Assembly: GCA_043762325.1 (NCBI GenBank)
Contig: JAYUMU010000020.1
Span: 1 to 44,895 of the forward strand
Reading direction: 5' to 3'
DNA length: 44,895 nt
Origin: JANXSS01 sp025356535
Lineage (GTDB): Bacteria; Pseudomonadota; Gammaproteobacteria; Burkholderiales; Burkholderiaceae_D
The notes under the pieces are model-generated. The model was not told where the DNA came from and made no database searches. It saw nothing but the letters and a program-made list of their open reading frames with translations. The translations under genes and the position numbers were made by a program. Shown in pieces: positions 8,632 through 16,242 of this stretch; position 1 is the stretch's first letter; every line of letters begins with the position of its first letter.

Positions 8632-9663
8632 GTGGCCCTGAAGATCCTCGTCGTGCGGGTGTCCTCGCTGGGTGACGTCGTGCACAACATGCCGATGCTG
8701 GCGGATTTGCACCGGTATTGTCCGAACGCCGAAATCGACTGGGTGGTCGAGGAAGCCTACGCACCGCTGGTGCGCCTGAACCGTTGCGTCGCAAAAGTGA
8801 TACCGTTTGCGCTGCGGCGCTGGCGCCGCTCGCTGCTGGCCGCCGGCACCCGTGCCGAGCTGGCACGGTTCAGGCAGACATTGCGCGAGGTAGCCTATGA
8901 CCTGGTGTTCGACACCCAGGGCCTGTTGAAGACGGCGCTGGTCATGCGCATGGCGCGCCTGGCGCCGGGCGGGCGGCGCATCGGCCTGGCCAATGCGACG
9001 CTCGGTTCCGGCTATGAGCCGGTGTCGCGCATCTTTCATGACGCCAGCATTGCGGTGCCGCTGCGCGCGCATGCCGTCGCACGTGCGCGGGCCGTTGCCG
9101 CCGGCGCACTCGGACAGGCGCCTGCCGCGACGATGGCCGACTTCTGCCTGGATGCGCCGCCGGTGTCGGCGGCGGCGTCCGCCTGGCTGCCGACGGTTCC
9201 CTACGCGGTGTTTTTTCACGGTACCGCGCGGGCAGCCAAGCAGTGGGCGCCGGCGCACTGGATTGCAGTCGGGCGCATGCTTGCAGCGCGCGGCATGCCG
9301 GTGCTGCTGCCGTGGGGCTCGGCTGCCGAGCACCTGGCGGCGCAGTCGCTTGCGGCAGCCATTCCCGGCGCGCTGGTGCTGCCGGGCCTGCCGATGATGG
9401 ACGCGGTCGTGCTGGCCCGGCAGGCGGCGCTGGTGGTGGGCCTCGACAGCGGCCTGACGCATATAGCGGCCGCCTACTGCCGGCCGACGGTCGAACTGTA
9501 TTGCGACTCGCCGCGCTGGAAGACGGAGGGGAACTGGTCGCCGCAGATCATCAACCTGGGCGACACCGGTCACCCGCCGGCAGTCGCAGCGGTGCTGGCG
9601 GCGATCGAACGCCTGCTGGGCGCGGCCGGACCGGCCGAACGGCCAGTGCCGGTACAACGATAG
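8632..9663 (+). CDS. waaC: LPS heptosyltransferase I
   Basis: A 343-residue GT9-family enzyme that adds the first L-glycero-D-manno-heptose to Kdo2-lipid A at the inner face of the inner membrane. The N-terminus reads LKILVVRVSSLGDVVHNMP, the classic WaaC/WaaF start. Further motifs are VFDTQGLLKTAL, FFHGTARAAKQW and GLDSGLTHIAAAY in the ADP-heptose domain, and WKTEGNWSPQ. There is no ATG near the conserved start, so GTG 8632 (23 nt after the mutase stop) is proposed; the ribosome site is weak and translation may be coupled. Heptosyltransferase I is favoured over WaaF by the length and the TRAAKQW variant. Confidence 0.93.
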   Translation: MALKILVVRVSSLGDVVHNMPMLADLHRYCPNAEIDWVVEEAYAPLVRLNRCVAKVIPFALRRWRRSLLAAGTRAELARFRQTLREVAYDLVFDTQGLLKTALVMRMARLAPGGRRIGLANATLGSGYEPVSRIFHDASIAVPLRAHAVARARAVAAGALGQAPAATMADFCLDAPPVSAAASAWLPTVPYAVFFHGTARAAKQWAPAHWIAVGRMLAARGMPVLLPWGSAAEHLAAQSLAAAIPGALVLPGLPMMDAVVLARQAALVVGLDSGLTHIAAAYCRPTVELYCDSPRWKTEGNWSPQIINLGDTGHPPAVAAVLAAIERLLGAAGPAERPVPVQR

Positions 9664-9684
9664 TCAGGATTCGAGGGCATTCTC

Positions 9685-10635
9685 ATGGCGACACCAGAGT
9701 CACGACGCGCAGGCAATGCGCCCGGCAGCCAAAGCCTGCAGCAGGAGCCGGCCGACAATGCAGCGATGGCCGGCCAGATCGTCACGCTCTGGCAATCCGG
9801 CTGGGAGTCCGGTGCGCTGGCGCCGGGGGCGATCGCCGCACTCGAGGCCGGCAAGGTGCTGTATCTGCCGCACCTGGCCTTTGCCCTCGCGCCGGGCGAG
9901 GCGCGGCTGCTGACGCCGGCGGTGCGCAATCCGAAGGCGCGCAACATCAGCCTGGGCGCCGACGCGCTGCTTAAAGGCGCGGTCGGCGACGCCGCGACCC
10001 TGGCCGAACTGGCCGGCATGATCGGCCGCTTTCGCCGGCAGGCGGCGCAGCTGATCGAGGCCATGTTGCCGCAGTACCGGGATGCTATGCGCCTGGCGCC
10101 GACGAGCTACCGTCCGGCGAAGGTCGAGACCCGGGCCCAGTCCTGGCGCGCCGACGACCGCCGGCTGCACGTGGATGCGTTTCCGTCGCGGCCGAATTAC
10201 GGCGAGCGCATCCTGCGGGTGTTTTCCAACATCAATCCGGAGGGCGTGCCGCGCATCTGGCGCATCGGCGAGCCGTTCGAAGCCGTGGCGCGCCATTTCC
10301 TGCCGCGTGCCAAGGCCTATTCCGGCTGGCAGGCAAGATGCCTGCAGGCGCTGCGAATCACGAAAAGCCTGCGCAGCGAGTACGATCACCTGATGCTGCA
10401 ACTGCACGACGGCATGAAGTCCGACCTCGACTATCAGCAGGATGCGCAGCAGATGACGATGGCGTTTGCGCCGGGATCGACCTGGATCTGTTTTTCAGAC
10501 CAGACCTCGCATGCCGTCATGTCGGGCCAGTTCATGCTCGAGCAGACGCTGCACCTGCCGGCGCTGGCGCAATATGACCGCAGCGCCAGTCCGCTGGCGA
10601 TTCTCTCGCGCCTGACCGGACGTGCGCTGATCTGA
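9685..10635 (+). CDS. kdoO: Kdo hydroxylase, Fe(II)/2-oxoglutarate dioxygenase (KdoO-like)
   Basis: A 316-residue protein resembling the Kdo 3-hydroxylases of Burkholderia and Yersinia, which convert the outer Kdo of LPS to Ko. The H-x-D iron motif is in RLHVDAFPSRP (His162, Asp164), and a distal histidine follows in SDQTSHAVMSG (His276), giving a complete facial triad. No signal peptide or membrane helix is seen, so it is cytoplasmic or peripheral. It sits between waaC and waaA, and its TGA shares a base with the waaA ATG (TGATG at 10633-10637), which supports action on newly made Kdo-lipid A. Family assignment is from remembered motifs and context rather than a search. Confidence 0.82.
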   Translation: MATPESRRAGNAPGSQSLQQEPADNAAMAGQIVTLWQSGWESGALAPGAIAALEAGKVLYLPHLAFALAPGEARLLTPAVRNPKARNISLGADALLKGAVGDAATLAELAGMIGRFRRQAAQLIEAMLPQYRDAMRLAPTSYRPAKVETRAQSWRADDRRLHVDAFPSRPNYGERILRVFSNINPEGVPRIWRIGEPFEAVARHFLPRAKAYSGWQARCLQALRITKSLRSEYDHLMLQLHDGMKSDLDYQQDAQQMTMAFAPGSTWICFSDQTSHAVMSGQFMLEQTLHLPALAQYDRSASPLAILSRLTGRALI

Positions 10636-11945
10636 TGCAGGCAGCCACAACCGGCATGCTGCGACGCCTGTATGGCCTGCTCTGGTGGCTGGCGCTGCCG
10701 CTGGTGCTGGCGCGCCTGTGGTGGCGCGGGCGGCGCGAACCCGGTTACCGGCAACATGTCGGCGAGCGCTTCGGACGCGCGCCATCCCCATCGGCCCTGC
10801 CTGCCATGCCGACGTTGTGGGTGCATGCGGTGTCGGTCGGCGAGACCCGCGCCGCCGAACCGCTGATCGATGCGCTGGTAGCCGGCTGGCCGCAGCATCG
10901 CATCCTGCTCACGCACATGACGCCCACCGGACGCGCCACCGGCGCGGCGCTCTATGCGCGCCACGGCGCGCGGCTGGTGCAGGCCTATCTGCCGTATGAC
11001 ACCGCGACGATGATGGCCCGGTTCTTCAAGGCGTACCGGCCGCAGGCATGCCTGCTGATCGAAACCGAAGTCTGGCCGAACCTGGTGGCGCAAGCCAATG
11101 CGCGGCGCATTCCGGTGGCGCTCGTCAGCGCGCGCCTGTCGGCGCGCTCGCTGCAACGCGGCCTGTGGCTGCGCGGCCTGATCGGCGCGGCCGCGCGCGG
11201 TCTTGCCTGCGCCGGCGCGCAGACGCCGGCCGATGCGGCACGGCTGCAGCAGCTCGGCGTGGCCCCGGTTGGCGTCACCGGCAGCATCAAGTTCGATGTC
11301 GTGCCGCCGGCCGGGCAGCTGGCGTTGGGCGCGCGCTGGCGCCGCCAGCTCGGCCGGCGTGCGGTGCTGCTGTGCGCCAGTACCAGGGAAGGCGAAGAAG
11401 CCGCAATCCTGGCGGCGCTGCAGGCAATGCCGGTCGACCTGCTGCTGGTGATCGTGCCACGCCATCCGCAGCGTTTCGATGCGGTGGCCGCACTGATCGC
11501 CGCGCAGGGACTGGCCTCGATGCGCCGTTCGGCACTTGGCGAGGCGATGCTCGCGCCACAGGTTCGGGTGCTGCTGGGCGACAGCATGGGCGAGATGTTT
11601 GCCTACTACGCAGCCGCAGACGTGGCCTTCATCGGCGGCAGCCTGATGCCGCTTGGCGGCCAGAACCTGATCGAAGCCTGCGCGGTCGGCACGCCGGTCC
11701 TGATCGGGCCGCACACCTTCAATTTTTCAGTGGTGACGCAGGACGCCATCGACGCCGGCGCCGCATTGCGCATCGACGACGCCGCCGCACTGCTGGCTTC
11801 GGCCCAGGCATTGCTGGGCGACGCTGCGGTGGCAGGAGCGATGGCCGGTGCGGCACGCGCTTTCGCGATGCAGCACCGGGGCGCCACGGCACGCACCATG
11901 CAGATGCTCGAACCGTTGCTCGCGCCGCTGCGCCATCTTCCCTAG
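10635..11945 (+). CDS. waaA: 3-deoxy-D-manno-octulosonic acid (Kdo) transferase
   Basis: A 436-residue GT30 enzyme that transfers Kdo from CMP-Kdo to lipid IVA. There is an N-terminal membrane anchor (LLWWLALPLVLARLWW), then the family signature VHAVSVGETRAAEPLI with the catalytic glutamate. ETEVWPNLV, GVTGSIKFD and FIGGSLMPLGGQNLIE follow, the last being the nucleotide-sugar site. The gene overlaps kdoO by one base and is the last gene of the rightward LPS run. Whether it adds one, two or three Kdo residues cannot be told from sequence. Confidence 0.96.
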   Translation: MQAATTGMLRRLYGLLWWLALPLVLARLWWRGRREPGYRQHVGERFGRAPSPSALPAMPTLWVHAVSVGETRAAEPLIDALVAGWPQHRILLTHMTPTGRATGAALYARHGARLVQAYLPYDTATMMARFFKAYRPQACLLIETEVWPNLVAQANARRIPVALVSARLSARSLQRGLWLRGLIGAAARGLACAGAQTPADAARLQQLGVAPVGVTGSIKFDVVPPAGQLALGARWRRQLGRRAVLLCASTREGEEAAILAALQAMPVDLLLVIVPRHPQRFDAVAALIAAQGLASMRRSALGEAMLAPQVRVLLGDSMGEMFAYYAAADVAFIGGSLMPLGGQNLIEACAVGTPVLIGPHTFNFSVVTQDAIDAGAALRIDDAAALLASAQALLGDAAVAGAMAGAARAFAMQHRGATARTMQMLEPLLAPLRHLP

Positions 11946-11960
11946 CCTGTCGAACACACC

Positions 11961-12121
11961 TTAGAGCAGATTTCGTAATGGCATACGCGCGCTACGCACC
12001 GCTTCGCACCACATTACGGCGTTGCAGCGCGCTGGTGTAGCCGCTACACGGCCCCCTGCGCCTTGCACTGCGGGCCGAATCGATACGCATCACGCAAATG
12101 CCATTTCGAATTCTGCGCTAG
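11961..12121. repeat. MITE-like element with 24-bp imperfect terminal inverted repeats
   Basis: The left end (11961-11984) and the reverse complement of the right end (12098-12121) match at 20 of 24 positions, enclosing 161 bp with no plausible gene. Inside are further exact stems: CGTAATG (11974-11980) with CATTACG (12012-12018), and GTGTAG-ccg-CTACAC (12035-12049). The right arm contains the stop codon of the leftward MATE gene (12118-12120). Terminal inverted repeats, small size and lack of coding suggest a miniature inverted-repeat element; a structured RNA or bidirectional terminator between the convergent waaA and MATE genes is the alternative. Confidence 0.55.
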
Positions 12122-13560
12122 CCAGGTAGCGGCTTGAGGCGGCGCAGCACGGTCTGCGGCCCGGCCGGCCAGCCGAGCGGGCCGAACCACACGCCGCCGC
12201 CGATGGCCAGGCTGATCAGCACGCCGTAGGTCGCCAGGGCGACCGCCTGCGCCAGGAAAATTCCCGGCAGTCCCGCGCCCAGTGTCAGCGCCAGCCAGCC
12301 GCCGGAGGCTGCCACGATCAGGCGCGCGACATTGCCCAGCACCGGCCACAGCAGCCGTCCGGCGCCCTGCGAGGCAAAAAACAGGATCAGGCCGAGGCCG
12401 AGGAAGCCATAGGTCGGGCCGACCGTTTGCAGGTAAATGGTGCCGGCTTCCAGGATCGCCGGGTCGGTTGCGAAAAGCGACAGCCATGCGTGCGGAAAGA
12501 AGGCGGCCCACAGGCCGATCGCCTCGGTCACGCCGAACGCCAGGGCCGCGCCGATCCAGGTAGCGCGCAGTGCGCGCTCGCGCAGGCCGGCGCCGATGCA
12601 GCTGCCGACCATGGCGATCAAGGGCGCGCCGAGGCCGAAGACCAGCGGCACCAGCAGATACTCCAGGCGCGACGCCGTGCCATAGCCGGCAATGGCCGCA
12701 ATGCCGAAGCCGCCTGCCTGCGCCGTTGCAATCGCAATGACCAGGTTGGTTGCAACGGTCGACACCGCACCGATGGCGCCGACGCGCAGGATGTCGTGAA
12801 ACAGCGACCAGCGATACACCACGCCGCGCACGGCAGGGCGCAACAGGCTGTTGCGCGACCACAGGTAGCCGGCAAGCGCGACGATGCCGCAGGCGTAGAA
12901 GATCAAGAGCGCGATGGCGCCACCGGCAATGCCCAGCGCCGGCACCGGACCCCAGCCGAAGATCAGCAGCGGCGACAGCGGAATCAACACCACCGTTCCC
13001 GCAACCGTCACCTGTGCCGGCACGGCCATGTTGCCGGTGCCGCGCACCACCGCCGCAAGCGAGTTGAACAGCCAGATCAGCACGGCCCCGGCAAACACCC
13101 AGTTCGAATAGGTCAGCGCCGCGGTGAGCGCGCCGCCGCTGCCGCCCATGCGGGTATAGAGCAGGCGGCCGCCCAGCAGGATGCCGATGCAAAACACCAG
13201 CCCGAGGCCGACGCCGATGACGATTGCATGCATCACCAGCGCATCGGCATCGGCGCGCCGCCGTGCGCCGAGTGCGCGGGCAATCGCCGAGGCGATCGCG
13301 CCGCCCATGGCGCCGGCCGACAGCATCGTCATCAGCATCACGACCGGGAAAACCAGCGCCATGCCGGCCAGCGCATCGGTGCCGAGCTTGCCGACAAAAT
13401 AGGTCTCGATCAGGCCCACCGATGCCTGCGACACCATCACCAGCACGTTCGGCGCGCCCAGTCGCAGCAGCGTCGCAACGATCGGCCCCTCAAGCAACAT
13501 GCGGGTGCGTGCGCTGATTTCCGGTGCTGGCGAAAGGGGCGTCGGTGCGTGGCTGTCCAT
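12118..13560 (-). CDS. MATE family multidrug efflux transporter
   Basis: A 480-residue inner-membrane protein with about twelve hydrophobic segments in two halves, the length usual for MATE (NorM/DinF) exporters that use Na+ or H+ to expel cationic drugs. The first helix region LLRLGAPNVLVMVSQASVGL and VRGTGNMAVPAQVTV match the family. ATG 13560 has AGGGGT about 6 nt before it on the minus strand. The last codons and the stop lie within the right arm of the inverted-repeat element, so the C-terminus may have been altered by its insertion. The gene is divergent from the kinase gene. Its substrate is unknown. Confidence 0.92.
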   Translation of the reverse strand: MDSHAPTPLSPAPEISARTRMLLEGPIVATLLRLGAPNVLVMVSQASVGLIETYFVGKLGTDALAGMALVFPVVMLMTMLSAGAMGGAIASAIARALGARRRADADALVMHAIVIGVGLGLVFCIGILLGGRLLYTRMGGSGGALTAALTYSNWVFAGAVLIWLFNSLAAVVRGTGNMAVPAQVTVAGTVVLIPLSPLLIFGWGPVPALGIAGGAIALLIFYACGIVALAGYLWSRNSLLRPAVRGVVYRWSLFHDILRVGAIGAVSTVATNLVIAIATAQAGGFGIAAIAGYGTASRLEYLLVPLVFGLGAPLIAMVGSCIGAGLRERALRATWIGAALAFGVTEAIGLWAAFFPHAWLSLFATDPAILEAGTIYLQTVGPTYGFLGLGLILFFASQGAGRLLWPVLGNVARLIVAASGGWLALTLGAGLPGIFLAQAVALATYGVLISLAIGGGVWFGPLGWPAGPQTVLRRLKPLPG

Positions 13561-13897
13561 GAATTACCCCTGAGGTCGGTGGGTGGAAAATTAGATGATG
13601 GTCATCATACATAAAATCCGGCGGGTTGGTTCCCTTCGTTGAATCCTGCCGCCATTGACGCACGTCATCAATCTTTGCGGACCCTCAACAAGCTTATTGA
13701 CACCGACACGGTGCAAAAACACACTTGCAACGCGGTGCGGTGCTCGGCAACGGGCCGGCGCCATCGGCAAGCACACGGCACGCGGCACGCGGCACGCAGC
13801 GGCAATGCACGGCCGCCTCTGTTCTGCCGGCATCAGTACGCCAGGACGGCTTCATCCCCGCACTTTGGATTTCGCATTCATCACAAGGACGTCGAAC
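13561..13897. other. 337-bp divergent intergenic region between MATE and kinase genes
   Basis: No gene is supported here. It holds a short operator-like inverted repeat next to the MATE start (ATGATG-gt-CATCAT, 13595-13608), a TGACG-ca-CGTCA repeat (13656-13667), a small hairpin CACCG-aca-CGGTG (13701-13713) and three tandem copies of GGCACGC (13777-13797). TTGACA at 13697-13702 looks like a -35 but has no -10 at the right distance. Promoters for both flanking genes should be here but cannot be placed confidently. Confidence 0.6.
13595..13608. promoter_or_regulatory. Operator-like inverted repeat upstream of the MATE gene
   Basis: ATGATG and CATCAT are separated by GT, 35-48 bp before the MATE ATG on its minus-strand side. 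The position suits a repressor or activator site for the exporter, but no cognate regulator is adjacent. Confidence 0.35.
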
Positions 13898-16168
13898 ATG
13901 GTTTCACCGGTCCAGTACCTGCGCGCCTACACCGGCATCGATCTTGCCCTTCCTGTCGAGCGGCAGTCGCTTTCGGCTGTCGACAACGTCGTACAGCGGC
14001 AAGGCACGCCAGGCGCCAGTACACCTGTCAGGCCGAGCACGACCGAAGCCATCTACGACGCGGTGGTCGGCGTGGACCGTGTCGGCAATTGCAACTTCGA
14101 TCAAACCGGTGAGGAACCCGAGCGGCTGCACGCTTCCGGACTTGGCAAGCTCTCGCGCATTGCCCGCGAGATGCAATCGAAGGCAGGCGCCTCGCCGTCG
14201 ACGCGGCAAGCGCTGTCGGCAATCGGGTCTGCCGCCGCGACCTACCAGGACCTGCTGGTGGGCAACCGGCAGCGCATACCGAAGGATTTGAACGGCCTTG
14301 GCAGCCGCCATACGCTGGTTCGCGGCGTCAACTGCACCATCTTCGAGATGACCAATTCGATGAGCGAGGCAGAAGTCGCCACCTTCCGGCGCAAGACGGC
14401 CATGCATGTCAATGCGGTCGAGAGGCCGGCCGGCACCGATGTCGAAGGCGGCCAGACCACCTACAAGATCGTGCTCGGCGTGGGAGGTTTCGGCACGGCG
14501 CGCATTGCCCGCAACATCATGAACGACACCTATGTGGCGGTAAAAAAAACCCATCCGACGATCGACGTCAGCGAGTCTGCCTGCCTGGTTGCGCAACCGG
14601 CGCCGGCGTCGAATTTCACCGAGTTGCGCGAGCGCGTCGACTTTGAACGTGTGGCCGACGCCGTGATCGCACCGACCGATGAATGCATGACTGATAGCAA
14701 GCATGCCGAGCAGGTCAATCGCCTCGCCGAAGACCTCAACACGCTGCGAACCGGTTTCAGTGACGAGGTCGCACGGCGGGTTGCACAGACGCCCCAGATG
14801 AAGGCGCTGCGCGCGAGCATCGGCCCGGAGACCTATGCCCAGGTCATGTTTTCCGTGCTGATGCCGTCGACGCCACGGGTGCGCACCGACAATCAGAGCA
14901 ACTACAGCTTTTCGCAACTCGGCATCGCGTCGGTGGGCAATTTCATCGAACGCTTCAACGTCATCCGTTTTCATCTCGAGCGCAGCAATGCAGGCGGGCG
15001 CATGTCTCCCGGCGCCATCGAGCTGATGAAAAATCACGCCGCCTGCGAAGACATCCCCGGAACCCAAGGTGCAAGCAGCAGCGAACTGGCGCGCCGCCAC
15101 ACGCGACTCGGCACACGCCGCTTCGAGCAAAAGGATTTCATGCTCAAGGACCCGGTCTACAATCAGCGGTTCCTCAACACCCTGGGCCGCGACATGCTGT
15201 CGGCCCTGGCAAAACTGCACACGCACCCGGGCGGGCCGATCGTTCACAGGGACGTCAAGCCGGACAACGTCGTGCTCTGCCAGGAAGCCGATCGCACCAT
15301 CAGCACCAAGCTGATCGACCTCGACCTGATCGAAGAACAACCCGCGCAACGCGAACTGCCCGACATCGGTTGCAGGGTGTTCATGCCGCCGGAAGCCTTC
15401 GTGCCGGAGCGCGACGATTCGATCGCCTACGATACAAAAAAGGCGGATGCCTATGCAATGGGCGCCTCGCTGCGACTGCTGGTCGGTTTCGGCATGAAGG
15501 ATATCGCCGAAATCGCCATGCTGCTTCAGGGGACGGCGTTGGTTTCATGGATGGACGCCCAAAAGATGGCCCGCACGGATCAGGCGGCAGCCGACCACTT
15601 GAATGAAATCAAGGCACGTTTGAAATCGCTCTCGCCGGACGACGACAACCACATCCAGAACCAGCTGCGCGTCCAGGCAATCATGAATGCGACGCCCGAA
15701 GCAGTGACCCTGAAAGACATCGCCGACCTGATGTTGAAAGATCATCCCGGCAAGCGCTTTTTGCCGGCAGACGCGCTCAAGCTGCCTTTTTTTCAGGACC
15801 GGAACAATTTCCTGCCCCGTGAAGAATTCTCCAATCACGCAAACGAGGCCGTGCGATTCATGCAGGTGATCGACAAGGATGAAGCACTCCGGGTAAACGA
15901 CATGCTCGAAGTGACCACCAAGAATCTGAGGGAGGTGCGGCGCGTCGCGGCGCATGCGGCATTGGCAAGCCGCAGGCAGACGTCGGCTTCCAGTTGCCTG
16001 TCGACGCTGTCGAAATCCGAAGAGAAAAAAGTCGACAGCGCCGAACGGTCCCTGCAGTCGAAGGCAGTGATACGGCGTGGTCTGCGCGCTTTGTCCGGCA
16101 GCGCCGGCGCGGGCAGCAGCATTGCAGACGAAAAGCTCAATTACGTCCGGCGCGTCACGCCTGGGTGA
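13898..16168 (+). CDS. Eukaryote-like Ser/Thr protein kinase, large N-lobe insertion (candidate effector)
   Basis: A 756-residue protein with no signal peptide or membrane helix. Residues 1-185 are a low-homology N-terminal region. The kinase domain then starts: glycine loop LGVGGFGTA (193-201), VAVKK with catalytic Lys216, catalytic loop HRDVKPDN (450-457, Asp452), metal site DLD in place of DFG (474-476), PPE in place of APE (497-499) and a subdomain IX aspartate in KKADAYAMG. About 234 residues separate Lys216 from His450, against roughly 100-120 in ordinary kinases, so an extra block of about 100-130 residues sits in or after the N-lobe. The C-terminal ~100 residues are Ser/Lys rich. ATG 13898 has AAGGA at 13885-13889; the open frame runs further upstream through repeat-rich non-coding-looking DNA. 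The tyrosine phosphatase gene follows 74 nt later. No specific family is recognised; type III effector kinases are a plausible comparison. Confidence 0.88.
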   Translation: MVSPVQYLRAYTGIDLALPVERQSLSAVDNVVQRQGTPGASTPVRPSTTEAIYDAVVGVDRVGNCNFDQTGEEPERLHASGLGKLSRIAREMQSKAGASPSTRQALSAIGSAAATYQDLLVGNRQRIPKDLNGLGSRHTLVRGVNCTIFEMTNSMSEAEVATFRRKTAMHVNAVERPAGTDVEGGQTTYKIVLGVGGFGTARIARNIMNDTYVAVKKTHPTIDVSESACLVAQPAPASNFTELRERVDFERVADAVIAPTDECMTDSKHAEQVNRLAEDLNTLRTGFSDEVARRVAQTPQMKALRASIGPETYAQVMFSVLMPSTPRVRTDNQSNYSFSQLGIASVGNFIERFNVIRFHLERSNAGGRMSPGAIELMKNHAACEDIPGTQGASSSELARRHTRLGTRRFEQKDFMLKDPVYNQRFLNTLGRDMLSALAKLHTHPGGPIVHRDVKPDNVVLCQEADRTISTKLIDLDLIEEQPAQRELPDIGCRVFMPPEAFVPERDDSIAYDTKKADAYAMGASLRLLVGFGMKDIAEIAMLLQGTALVSWMDAQKMARTDQAAADHLNEIKARLKSLSPDDDNHIQNQLRVQAIMNATPEAVTLKDIADLMLKDHPGKRFLPADALKLPFFQDRNNFLPREEFSNHANEAVRFMQVIDKDEALRVNDMLEVTTKNLREVRRVAAHAALASRRQTSASSCLSTLSKSEEKKVDSAERSLQSKAVIRRGLRALSGSAGAGSSIADEKLNYVRRVTPG

Positions 16169-16242
16169 TTCGCAATGCCCGGCGGCCACCGCATCAGTCG
16201 CCCGGTTACGCCACGATCAATTCCTTCCATGCGAGGCAACCT

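Noticed and set aside
13851..13874. hrpII-like box (TTCA-N16-TTCG) before the kinase gene
   Set aside because: One half-site is imperfect and the box lies only 24 bp from the ATG, leaving no room for a -10 and leader.
13655..13897. N-terminal extension of the kinase from an ATG at 13655
   Set aside because: The added 81 residues are Arg/Thr-rich and come from tandem GGCACGC-type DNA; ATG 13898 has a proper ribosome site.
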